Below are positions 46,924-58,300 of a stretch of 64,000 bases of DNA, piece after piece. Source of the stretch: Coriolopsis trogii (taxonomy: Eukaryota > Basidiomycota > Agaricomycetes > Polyporales > Polyporaceae). The position numbers and the translations under genes are program-made. How positions within the stretch are numbered: position 1 is the stretch's first letter; the number at the start of each line of letters is the position of its first letter. The notes below the pieces were generated by a model. That model ran no database searches. It worked only from the letters and a program-made list of their open reading frames with translations, and was not told the DNA's origin. The stretch spans positions 930,001-994,000 of the forward strand of contig JAHYIO010000036.1 of NCBI GenBank assembly GCA_020543525.1. Direction: 5' to 3'.

Positions 46924-48697
46924 GCTTGCAAGACTAATACATTTATAACAGCAGTCTGTAGCCTGCACCACAATGCAATTGTTTTGCTATAGATTCTACC
47001 ACATGAGTTACTATTCAAAAGCAGCACACTGTAGCTCTTAAATAGTACTACTTGCATCAGAATCTGTCTAGCCAATCCTGTGATGTGACCTTCTCAAGAT
47101 CTTTTTGGCTCCCCCCACACACACTTCCTTCTTCTCACTCTGCATAGCTACTGCTCCCCACACCAGTATGAGGTTGGACATTTACCATTGTAGATATACA
47201 TTCTATTGCCGCATATAGATAGCATTGCTACACTGGGCTGTTATTAAATTGAATTGATGGCTAACATATCACACAATCTATAAAACTTGTACAATATTGA
47301 TAGACTTTTATAAAGCAGTCTATAAGAAGCTTACAGAGCTAGCCAAATTCTCAAAGGCTCTCAAAGGGACTCTAAGAGCACTTAAAAGACCTTGGTGTCA
47401 TGACCTGTGGTCAAGCAAGACATGGAAAAAGATGTGGAAGGAGACTGAAGTGTCAAGCAAGGGTGAGAGTATAAGTCTTGTGCAGCAAGAGTGGAGCAAC
47501 AGGGCTGAAAACAAGTTGTATTGAGAGAATGTAAGTGAATGAAATTATAGTGAGACTTAACTAGAAACAAAAGGTCAGAACTAAAGCCCCCAGGTAGCGA
47601 GTGTCTACTACTTATATATGGAGAACAATAAGCACTAGGGATAATAGGTCATATGTGCATGCAGGAGCACTGGAACAATAGTAGAAGTGCATATAAAAGA
47701 ACAATGAAAATAAGAGGTTCATCACACTTAGAGGCTCAAAGAGACACTAGAGGTGTAGCTGTGCTCAAAGAGCACCTTTAAGATAAAGTGTTTTTACTAC
47801 TAAATCTCCAACATGCTCATCTTGGACACTCTCCTTTCACAACTCTCACTGCTATGCTGCCAACCAGAAGCTGCAAAAAATGACTGCAAGGGCAAGGGCA
47901 AGAGCAAGGAGAAGGGTGAGGGTGAGTGTGAGAGCAAGTTTTCTGAGACTTAAGACTTGAGACTTAAGTGCTTGTAAATCAATATCTAAATTTATGAGCA
48001 TTGGATTGTAGCTTTCAGTCAGATAATATAAATGCTAAATTAGGCCAATTACAAGTAGGTACTTACTTATGGACATTGAAGCTAACAAGGATTACTATAT
48101 CATATATAAATGGGCCTTCCTATTGGCCCAAAGGTATATCAAAACAGGTTAATAACCCCAGAACAATGACTTTAACAGACACATTATGAGAGATCCAATA
48201 GTCAATGATAAAAACCACAATGTTGCAACAACCATACAAAGTGGGTCACTTGACTAAGTACATACAAATCATGACAAGTTATCTATTTATATATCTATCA
48301 TGCCTGCCACTTGAGGCCCTCTCTGTCTTGTTATACTCCCCATAATCCAGTGTTCCCTCTATCTCTACACTGTGAACTGTCCTCTGGATTCTGGTCATCT
48401 CTGAACACTGCTCACACTCTGAACTTGTCCTCTCAATATTGGACTTAAGTCTAGCATTATACTCTATATTTGTCTAAGTCCCCCAACTCCAACCTCTAGT
48501 CTCCATTCTCTATACTCCAGTAGCTCTTGCCTTATAAATTAAGGACACCTAGTGTTTCCTCAGAGTGTTGCTAATAGCTTTGTCAAAGTCCTCAACCCCA
48601 TTGGACCTGGACATTGGCACCTTCAATCTCCACTCACCATCTGATCTAGCACATCTCTAACATGAGGTCAAAGCTAGAATTGGTAGATATTCATCAG
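46924..48697. other. non-coding, with repeat fragments
   Basis: No gene. Contains the second TGTCATGACC repeat (47398-47630) and another tip-like copy at about 47,700-47,806 (reverse: GTAGTAAAAACACTTTATCT). Confidence 0.6.
47398..47630. repeat. direct repeat starting TGTCATGACC (copy 2)
   Basis: Partner of 42594-42830; similarity stops at about ATGGAGAACAATAAGCAC. Confidence 0.6.
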
Positions 48698-49010
48698 CAA
48701 AACACCATCCAGCACTGAGTGGTGCTGCCCAGCTCTGAGGCACCCTGAGAGTGCCCTAGGGCCCCTGAGAGCACCTGAGAGCACCCAGAGACCCAAAGGT
48801 GCCAGAGACAGCCACAGCCGCTCTGAGGCCAAAATATCCTGGATTGGTTGTGTCTCAGAGACTCTGAGAGCACCCTAGAGCAGCTCAAAGTTTGATCTAA
48901 GCTATCCAGAGTTGCCACATTCATGCTATATGGATGTCTTCCTGTGCTCTTACTAACAATGGCACACATGTATAAAGTAAGACAATGATCAATATATTTG
49001 AGGGTGTAAG
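48698..49010. repeat. right copy of 313-bp inverted repeat pair
   Basis: Inverse of 44129-44446, with a tip CAAAACACCATCCAGCACTG at the left. It is the last repeat before the gene-dense region. Confidence 0.75.
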
Positions 49011-49331
49011 TTCCAGCTGAGGAGGCATAGTCATTGACATCAAGCATTTCTGCATGTCTTGATTGTCTTCAAGACAAGTAGGAACTTGACGCCAATATAG
49101 GAACCCAACCGGTGAGAGGTAGTGAGACACTGGCAGGGTGTGTCAAGACTAACAGTTTACCCACACTATTCTGAGCAATTCAGTTATTGATTTTGTCCAC
49201 CCTTGATATCGCGCTGTGTACTGTTCAGTAAACCAACTTGGAAGCTTGGTTATAGTGGTGGGGGGAATGTGTAGTGATATAAGCATGATCATAGTCAGTG
49301 ACTGGCACACGTTGCTACATAGTGTACAGAG
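49011..49331. other. boundary and 3' flank of PRP18
   Basis: No gene or clear repeat; should hold the PRP18 3' UTR and terminator. Confidence 0.6.
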
Positions 49332-50683
49332 TCAACCCATAAGTTGGGTAACATCCTCAGGCGGGTATTTGGTTTGGGCAAAGGTCAAAATCCTGCAGAC
49401 GATATTGAGAACAACGACTGCGGAGGCATCAATATATCAAGTGAACACACCTCTTGAGGCTTTGGATATACTTGCGACTGACTTCATCATTGAGGACATG
49501 TGCGACCTGGTCGGCCGAGATCTTCTCGCGAGCGGAACGTTCATGGATACTACACTCGCAATCAGTCAATGTCGGATACTCTCGAGGACAAACACTCACC
49601 CAACCATCGTGACACCGATGGGCCACGGCGCGTTGCCGATAGACAAGCGCAGATATGAATCATTGGCCTTTTGATATTGCCTCTTCTGCATGTAGTGAAC
49701 TATCTCTGCTATTCGCGCAAGCATGTCTGCCGGAAGATTCTGTATCTTGGTCAACGAAGCACATCGCCAGACAGCATCAGACGTACTCTCGCTCGCAAAA
49801 GCTTGAACAAGGGCTTGAGGTACTCGGCCGACTGACGTTGTGTGGCAGCAGCTAGTTTCCCCTGTGTGGTGCGCTTCACGTGTTCTGTGGAATTCGGTAA
49901 GGACAGCGCAGCTGCTACTAGCGGAGAATACTGACCTGGTCTGTCGTCCATCCACTGTTCCCACTCCTTCAGTGCCCGCTTCAATGCGTAGTAGATGATG
50001 GGGTACAGCTTGTCCGGATCCGTCTTGACGAGGCCGAGGTCGAGAATGTCGCTACTGAGCGACGCGTCTCCATCTTTCTTCTTTCCCTTCTCCTTCCCAG
50101 CGTCCTCGTGCACCTGTTTGTCCTTCATCCGCCGTTCGACGTTCTCAACGTCTTCGAGCGCTTTCTTGAAGTCGTTCTGACCACCATGTCGTTCGTGGTC
50201 TTTCTCCTCGATCAGTTCTAGTGCACGAAGACGCAGTCGGCGGTCCTTGTCCGACTCGCCAAAGAGGCGTATAGGCTGGCCTTTGGCACGAAGTCGTCGG
50301 ATTGTTTCTTCGTTGGAGATGTTGAAGGTAGATTCGGGAGCAGGGGAACCATTTGAAGTGCTGCCTTCAGGATGAGGAGAAGCGGTGGACCTAGCCTGTT
50401 CTCCATTGGCACCGTTCACATCACGAACCGCGGGTGTGGGGGGAGCAAGCCGACTCACCTTGGCTGCAGCCTTTTCCCGCCTTCGCTCCTCGCGTTCGCG
50501 TTCCTCCCGCTCGCGCTCGAGCCTGCGCTTCTCCTCTTTCTCCTCTCTCTCCTTCCTCTCCTGTTCCTCCTTCAGACGTTCGATTTCGCCCCTCCTCATA
50601 TACTTCGCGGGCCGGGCGACATCGGCAGCTGGTATCTCGAGCGCCTTACGCTTGACAGCAATCTCTGCCTTGAGTGCGTCCAT
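49332..50683 (-). CDS. PRP18: pre-mRNA-splicing factor Prp18
   Basis: Component of the U5 snRNP region of the spliceosome that acts in the second catalytic step of splicing, in the nucleus. Exons on the minus strand: 50683-49787, 49739-49600, 49549-49451, 49392-49332; introns 47, 50 and 58 nt, all GT...AG; 398 aa. The start [15 protein letters not shown] matches the family N-terminus; a longer frame to 50887 is open but starts within the COX12 promoter. Residues about 30-75 are a charged Glu/Arg coiled coil; about 124-155 form the SFM motif ([18 protein letters not shown]); about 215-398 are the Prp18 helical domain, including the conserved stretch [19 protein letters not shown] followed by [10 protein letters not shown]. 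The C-terminus is [19 protein letters not shown]. Divergently paired with COX12, with 202 bp between start codons. Confidence 0.95.
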
Positions 50684-50885
50684 TAGGGCAAACGAGCGAG
50701 TGGGGGAGTGTGATGATGGACTGTGGCAGAGCGGGGCAACGGGAGGTTGGCCGCGCCGGGACTGGATTGGGCTCGCTCGGCAAACGCCGCTGGCGTCTAT
50801 GACCGGGAGTGGACGGTTGGTCGTCGTCCGCCTTCGTCTTGCACTTGCCCGTCCTCCTCTCTCCCTCCAGACTTTGTCGTTCGCC
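50684..50885. promoter_or_regulatory. shared PRP18/COX12 divergent promoter region
   Basis: 202 bp between the two start codons must hold both promoters and 5' UTRs. No TATA box is obvious. Confidence 0.6.
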
Positions 50886-51458
50886 ATGTCCGATCTCTCC
50901 AGGTCCGTGCCCCAACATGCGTCTCCCGACAGCTAGCGTTGACGCATGCTCTTGCCCTCAGCAAATACGTTCTGCAGACAGCTGGCTTCGACGGTCAGTC
51001 TCCTCATGACGTTCGCAAACCACCCGCGTACGACTGAATGATTCCAACAGCCCGCTTCCCCAACCAAAACCAGACGCGTCACTGGTCTGTCGCCTTCCGA
51101 CTACCCTGATCCTCCGTCCCTCTGACGCACATCTGTGCCTCTTGCGTTTATTTACGCGCAGCTTCCAGAACTACACCGACTACTTCAAGTGCATCGCCGC
51201 CAAGGGCGAGGATTACGCTCCCTGCAAGCAGTTCAAGCGTGCTTACAACTCGCTCTGCCCCAGTCCGTTCCCTTTTCTCACCCATCTTTCCTGGCTGACC
51301 GGGTCCACGCTCTCTTTGCACATACTCAGACGAATGGGTGAGTCTCCTATTTCCCTTTCGTCTTTCTCCTTTCAAAGACTCAACATCCACCGCCCTAGAT
51401 CTCTAAGTGGGATGAGCAGCGCGAGAACGGCACCTTCCCCGCCTCGCTCGAACCCTGA
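50886..51458 (+). CDS. COX12: cytochrome c oxidase subunit VIb (Cox12)
   Basis: Small intermembrane-space subunit of mitochondrial complex IV. Six exons: 50886-50902, 50962-50993, 51051-51084, 51162-51262, 51330-51337, 51399-51458, giving 83 aa, the usual length of the fungal protein. The product reads KYVLQTAGFDARFPNQNQT, then the twin-cysteine fold: HCFQNYTDYFKC (CX9C) and CKQFKRAYNSLC (CX10C), then PNEWISKWDEQRENGTFPAS and LEP. This spacing is diagnostic of subunit VIb, which enters the intermembrane space by disulfide relay. The first exon is 17 nt and the fifth only 8 nt, encoding the end of Asn, Glu and Trp. Convergent with the 5-phosphatase gene downstream. Confidence 0.95.
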
Positions 51459-51745
51459 ACGTGAACAGTAGATGCACATGTATCGCATGGTCGTACCTCC
51501 TGGACCTGGACGGTGTCCTATAATCATATAAACAGTCCACCGGTACATCCGCCTTTCCCTTCTTGCACGACCCGCACCGCAAGTAAGCATCCGACAACAT
51601 GTGTCTCTATTACCTCGAATATACGTAAGAAAGTGGGTATATGTACGCGAGCCTGCTCTTGGGGTGGAACGAGTGCAAAGGACTAGTGGACTACTAAGCT
51701 CGAACGTCGAGTCCGCAAATATACTGATAAGAAGATATGAGCCGT

Positions 51746-54700
51746 CTAGATGTACAAGGCATACGACCCGACCACAGGCCGATGGTCGCTGCGTCCTTCT
51801 AATCTCCGCATACCCCGGTCATCCAGCGTGTCGTACTTGAGACACACCACATCTCCTCGCCGAGGCGCGGGTGCAGGCAGTAGCGAAGCTCTTGACTCCT
51901 CTGGGGACGCCACCGTGTGCTGTTGGGCGACGTCTCGGTTGAAGAACGGACGCAGCCATCTGAACATGGGAGCTGATGGCGACGGCGAAGCATGCCCAGG
52001 TCCGACCACGTCAAGCGGACTCGAAGGCTGCGCCAGACTTGACACCAGTGTAGTGGAAGAGGCGTCCCCGACAGGTGTGACCGTCGAAATGGTGTTCGCG
52101 TGTCTCAACGGGACTCCCCTCCCGCTCGGGCTCAGAGACGAGGAAGAAGGTTCGAATGAATGTATGCGCGCCAGCGTTCTCTCGTCCGATGAGGAGGATC
52201 GCCGGAACGAGTCTACGGATCGCGTCTGGGATAGTCGCGGTCCTCGAGTAGGCGAGGAAGCTTGGGGAACGGGTGGGAGTCGCTTCTCAATTCGAGGAAC
52301 CGCTTGGGCAGTCGAGTCGCCCGTCTGTGGTCCTTGCGAGAGATCAGGATGATGGACGGACCACGTCGAGTCCCGACGAGACCGAAGCGACGACGGGCGC
52401 AGAGCATGAAAGATCTGGCCCATCTTGGTGCGAAGGGGCACGAACCGTTGCAACTCGGCATCTTCAACGTCCGAATCAGGCTCGGGCACAATCGTGGACT
52501 TCCACAGTATGCGATCGCACCTATACGAATAAGACGTTCAGCGAAAGCGCCAATGCTATTCTACCGAAGTCCGTACTCACCAACTCGGTACGCGCTGTTT
52601 GTGAGACGAGTCGTACACACCCTTGTCCTCCTCCAGATCGACATTGTTGACGCTCAGCGCAAGATGCCGATGGGGCCGCGCATGGACGGCGTCCAGCAAT
52701 GCGGCCTGTAACTCTCGCGCACGACCAGCTTTCGGCTGTCTGGGATCTGCAGGATCTACGGGAGTCTGTGGTGGAAGATCCTCTCCTGCCGGTTGACTCG
52801 CACGTCGTGATGGCCCCGGAGATCTCGCAGCTTTCTTGGCTCCCCAGCTCTGTCTCCACTTCTTCTTGCCATCCTTCGCGTTAGACGTCGGTGACTTGAG
52901 ACCGTTAGCGTTCACGATCGTCATCCACTTCTCCTTCGCCTTGTGGGCAGCAGCAGCGGACCACATCTTATGCATCAAGTGAGTCGTGCTAGCACTGGCT
53001 GGTGTCGATTGGAGAAAGTACGGTGCAGAGTGGGGTTCACGGTCGGCATCCCCCTCGTTGTCACGGTCCGCATCGGGATCGACAACATGCTTGGAACGCA
53101 CGGACGTCCATGCAGTGGACACAACGGAAGCTCCGTCTGGGTCCACGTCCTCCTCGGCCTGCTCTTGTTGTGATATCTGGTCTTCGTTGACGATGTGCTC
53201 CTTTTCGTTCTCGGCAACCTCGGAAAGGAGCTTCTCGTGGGGAGCGGGTGTCGTCGGTGTAATCGGTGCCCGCTTGAACGACTTTGTACGAGAGCGTTTG
53301 ATGGTACGGAGGACGTCGTACTTGAACGTGGGTGGAAAGCGTATCTGAGCTTCACTAAATCCAGCAAAAGCATCTCCCCTCGCCATGACATTGCGCAGTT
53401 GGTCGAATTCGAGGGCCTGTTCGTAGTCTTTCCAACTGTAAGAACCGGAGATGGCGGTGGGTAATTTGAACATGATTCGTACCTTGTCGAGCGATGAGCC
53501 AGTCCGCATGTAGACGCGTAATGTCAAGCCTGAAGTTGAGATCACCGAAGATGAACGTCGTGTCAAAGCGGTCGGTTATATCTGACCATTAATGAGCAAA
53601 CAATTATGGTCCAGAGATCGTTGACGTACCTTCTGCCATGAAGCGCGGATCATCGGGGGACAAGAAATCGTCGACAGAGAGTTCCGCCTGGGGTGCCATG
53701 AGACCGTCAATGAAGACAGAAAAACTCGGAGAGCGTACAAACCTTGATCTTTGCCAAGTCGGCCAGACGATGATGCACTTTGCCCTCGTGGGCTGAAACA
53801 CGTCAAAGAATGCTCTATGGGGTATAGGAAGGATACTCACCAGCCAGATGCGCATTGATGAAGAGGAGAGTCGTTCCGTCCAAGTTGACGCTGACGCCAA
53901 CGCCTCCTTTGTTGCCAACACGGCCACCAATGAGGCCTGTCGTTACAGCAGACTTGGACGTGCCTGTGCGAGGTCTGATAAGTGGTCGCGTGAGAGGATC
54001 GAAGACAGCGCTTACCCCGAACGAATGGACGTGCGTCACGATGGATGAAGACGGCCAGATAGAGACCCATCATACGCTCTTTGATGAGGAGTTCATAGGG
54101 AGCAAGACGTTGCGCTTCGTGCTGAGTCTTGATATTGGGGTCAGAAGCAGACGGGCCTAGTTGAGCAAGGGTTGGATGATGGCAATACCAGTTCTCTAGG
54201 ATAGAGGACCAGCTGGAGGGAGGATGGGTGTGGTCGTGAGACTTGTCTAAGGTAGGGGATAGGACATCGGCCTCTGCGCTCTTCCTGTGCATGGATTCGT
54301 CGGCATCCTGAGGTAGAAGGGAATGCCTTGAACGGGAGTTGTCCTTGTTGTTGAGCTTGAAGCCAGCGCCCAAAGCCATGGGTATACCTAACAGAGGAAT
54401 AAGAACCCCAAGAGAAGAATGTGCGAAGGCGGAAGAGGACTGACCAGATGCAGATGGACACTCTTGACCTGCACTGGAAGAGGGATGAGGTGAGTTGAGG
54501 CAGGGGGAGGGAGAGAAGGGACGCACACGATGACGATGTGGTATGGATGTTCGGGGGTGGGTGGAAAGACAGGAAGAGTGGGAGGGTCGTCTGCTGAGTG
54601 GGGAAGGGAGGTGTCAAGCGGAGGAATAGAGCCCAGCAACTCTTCAACGTCGCCCTGTGGAGAAAGGGTAAGAAGGGATAAGAGGGAGAGAAGGGGAAGA

Positions 54701-55076
54701 GGAGGACCTTTGGGAGGGAGTCGTGCATGTTCCATGTGAGGATGCGGACTTTGATGAACTTGGGCTGTGGCTTGGGTGGGACTGGCGGAGGAGGCGGAGA
54801 GGGAGGGTGTTGTGCAGGCGTGGGCTGTGTGTGTGGAGAGGACGGGAAGAGAGCTTGAAGACGAGAGAGCACAGTGGAATGGGCTGGATATGACGGCGTT
54901 CGTCAGTGACGGAAACATTGCAGAAACGACGACCGCAGAAACTGACGGGCACGAGGAGGACGAGCAGGAGGTGCCTTAGCTGTCTCTGGACTGTGCTGGC
55001 TGGTACCGAGAGCGGGGATGTCGATGGGCGGAGGAGTCTGGATGGGCGGAAGGAGAGGCTGAGGAGAGAGAGCCAT
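51746..55076 (-). CDS. inositol polyphosphate 5-phosphatase
   Basis: Removes the 5-phosphate from phosphoinositides or inositol phosphates at membranes. Twelve exons: 55076-54947, 54883-54708, 54654-54527, 54473-54445, 54387-54016, 53963-53841, 53792-53743, 53687-53630, 53581-53483, 53427-52581, 52520-51746; these eleven intervals plus consistent phases give 928 aa (the exon count is eleven as listed). Catalytic motifs in order: LTWNMHDSLPK (about 92-102), IVAGQECPS (about 146-152), GGRVGNKGGVGVS (about 290), INAHLAAHEGK (about 313-323), FIFGDLNFRLD (about 368), PPTFKYD (about 420-426), PSWCDRIL (about 669-676) and SDHRPV (about 915-920). No Sac1 domain and no signal peptide is seen. Two Ser/Pro/charged insertions of about 220 residues split the C-terminal motifs. 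An N-terminal Pro-rich tract could bind SH3 domains. Confidence 0.93.
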
Positions 55077-55388
55077 GATGGAGAGCGGGCGTGAGCATGA
55101 AGACCAGAGCACAAACGAGAGTGTGGCAGACAGCGAGAGAGAGGTCGTGGACTATGAGGACGCGGACGAGAGCGCAGACGACGACGACGACGATGAGGGC
55201 GACGACGAGGACATGGACGAAGACGATGTCAGGGCGGGAGCGGAGAGCGTGGACCGGAGACCTGAGCGCGCGGACCCGAGGCGAGCCACGCGCTCTCTTG
55301 ACTGGCCTCGGACGCGTCCAGCTCTCCCGCCACCGTCCTCGTCCTCGTCCTCGCCCACGTCCTCGCCGTCCTCGTCCCTCTCTCCGCG
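55077..55388. promoter_or_regulatory. divergent promoter, 5-phosphatase/NUP159
   Basis: 312 bp between start codons. Contains a GAC/GAT-rich trinucleotide tract (about 55,160-55,215) and, just before the NUP159 ATG, degenerate GTCCTC repeats forming a pyrimidine-rich tract (about 55,330-55,385), a common feature near fungal transcription starts. Confidence 0.6.
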
Positions 55389-58300
55389 ATGAGCGTGCAC
55401 GAGATACAGCCCCAGCCAACGTCCCAGCTGCAGCGTTCGTCGAGGGAGGCCACCGAACGCGATGCAGACGTATGTCTTTCTTCTCCTCTTCATCCCCGCA
55501 CTCATCGACCTCCCCTCCAGTTCCTCGCCCTCAGACTGCTCAACAAGCGTGCCCGCCTCCGTCTTTCGCCAGAACCCATCTCTCTCGATGCACTCCCTGG
55601 CAAGCCGCGTCTCTTCGCCGTCGCCGATACTCGCGCCTGGTTTGCCGCAGCCGTCAGGGACTCGGCTGGTTCACATTGTGCGTGCAGCTCTCAGCTCTCC
55701 TTCATCCCCGTTGCTCATCCTACCCGTGTCATTTCTAGCCATCATACTCTCTCCCCTACCAGACCTTCGCTCCGCTCTCGTCTCCTCCTCTTCCACGGAC
55801 GGTCCTCCTCCCCTTCAACCACGCACCACCCTCTCCATCTCCGATGTTCCTCATATCCTCGCATTCACTCGCGACGACTCACGCCTCTTGGTTGCGTCAA
55901 CGTCAGGCGCAATTCACGTTTACGACACTCATCCTCTCTTCCAAGGATCATCGTCCTCCCCACTGCATGTATTCCCTTCCCTGTCCGGTAACCCCATTCG
56001 CGATCTCTTGCCAAGCACAGGAGATCCTCAGCACGTCGCTCTACTCCGTGGTCCCGGAGACACTCCGTCTGTAGAGATTCTCGACGTCCAAGCAATGACT
56101 TCCATCGCCGGATGGGCTCCCGGTGCGACCCATAATACTCACCCAACTTCACGTACGTCACATTATGTCCTTTTCCCGTGGTACACACTACCTAACCTCC
56201 CTCACGCTAGTTTCCTGGTCACCCAAGGGCAAACAAATAGCCATTGGACTTGAGAGCGGCGACATCCTATCCTTCAGCCCCACGGACTCCTCCACCCTAA
56301 AAACTGTAGTCCCTCATCCTCCTTCCGCCCAGGGGCAGTCTATCATCTCCACCACTTGGCTTTCCAATTCTGAATTTCACGGGATTTATGCCCCACCTGG
56401 CCCTCTCAGTCCGGATGTTGATCAGACGCACTACATCCTGTCTCTTGAGTCTAAGGCTAATGCCGCCGGCGATGTCAAACTCGCATCTCCTTACTTGCCT
56501 TTCCCTGGTCTCAGACCTCCTGGTTCTTTTATCGTCACCCTTCGTGGCTGGGATCCGTCAAGGATACTCCTCTTCATTGGAGATAGCACCTCGTCTGACA
56601 TTGGCCTGATAGGCAGCATGTCCGATTCATCCTCTCCTCTTGACTCCTGGTTCAATTTCACCCTCGAGGAGACTTCTACGCCTTCGGTGCCTCTGGATGC
56701 TGACTTGAATGAGACTGTCATTCTGGGTCTAGAACTCGACTTGACCAATGACCGACCATACAGCTACACCGGACCTTCTGGGGAGGAAGCTGACGTGCCG
56801 CCCCCACCTATCATGTATCTTTATGCCAGCGACGGCACCCTGACAGGTTGGCATATCATCCAAACCCAAGGTTCTGCCTACCCTGGCATGATAGCCTCTC
56901 CTGCCGCTGCGACGCCCTCTCCTCCGTCGGCTGAAGCGCGGGCAATCACTCCCGTTGCCCCACAGAACGTGTTCGCTGCCTCACCCTCACCTGCACCCGC
57001 ACCCCAAGGTGCATTTGGCGCCACGTCTCAACAGACCAATACAAGCTCGGGTGGCTTCAGTGCTTTCGCTGGTGCTCCCGCAGCGTTCGGCGGCAGCTCC
57101 TTTGGGTTTGGGTCCCAACAGGCGCAACAGCAGTCGGCTCAATCCCCGCCTTCGGCCCCTCCCATGAGCACCCCAACCATCTCTGTCGAGATGGGTTCCG
57201 CTGTCGATGACACGATGTCTTCCGAGGCCTCGTCAGGTTTCGGGGGGCTAGGTGGGCTGGGTAGTACAGAACCGAAGTCCAACGCTAGTGCCAACTCCAT
57301 GTTCGGCACTTTTGGCAGCGGCACCGGTGCAGCTCAGTCGTCTACATCCGCATTTGGTGGTGGTACCATTCCGAACTCTGCCTTTAATACCTTTGGTGCC
57401 GGCCCCGTCAAGCCAGCAACAGGCTTCGGAGCCTTTGGTAACAACGGACCCTCAGCGTTTGGCTCGTCGGGCGGGTTCGGTGGAGGTGCCTTTAGCTCAG
57501 GAGGTGGCGCTTTCAGTGGTGGGACTTCTGCCTTTGGCTCGAAACCCTCCACCGATTCTGCTACGACGAACATAGCGGAGGCCAAGCCCTCGCCAGCCTT
57601 CGGTCAATCAGGATTCGGTGCGAGTGCGGCGAAACCTGCCTTCGGTCAGTCCTCCTTCGGACAGTCGAGTTTCGGTCAATCCGCGTTCGGACAGCCTTCA
57701 TTTGGCAAGCCTGCGTTCGGGCAGTCGTCTGGTGCATTCTCCGGTGGGAGCAGCAGCAGTGGAGGCTTCGCAGCTTTCGCTTCCGCGAGTCCTTCGTCGT
57801 TTACTGGTGCTGTTCAAACGCAGTCGACTCCCGATGCCAAACCCGCCTGGACTTCGTCAACTCCGTCGGGTTCCCAGGAGAATTCTAGCACTACGAGCAG
57901 TGCCTTTGGCGGGAATGCGTTCGGGGCGACAAAGACGTCCGATAGTACACCAATGTCTTCGACAATCGGTGGAGCTTTCGCTGGTCTAGGTCAGTCCAGC
58001 ACGTTTGGTAAGACAGCGTTTGGCCAGTCGTCATTCGGGCAGCCATCGTTTGGGCAGCCGAGTACTCCTACCTCAACCACTCCAAAGCTGGGTGCGTTAG
58101 GTAGTGGTGGTGGCTTCTCAGCATTTGCCACGGCTGGACCAAGTGCGTTCGGAGTGGTAGCTCAGCAATCACCCAACAAGGACGCGAAACCTGTGTGGGC
58201 TACCGCGAGCTCTGACAAATCAAGCGGAGACGCCAAACCGCAGTCCGAGTTTGGTGACACATCTTCAAACGCGACCGGTGTGGATCTTAGCAGTTCTCAA

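Noticed and set aside
50684..50887. N-terminal extension of Prp18 to 50887
   Set aside because: Would overlap the COX12 start codon; composition is non-conserved and [13 protein letters not shown] is the family N-terminus.
55075..55392. Acidic 105-codon ORF upstream of NUP159
   Set aside because: It is the GAC-repeat promoter read in frame; it overlaps the 5-phosphatase start region and lacks homology-like features.
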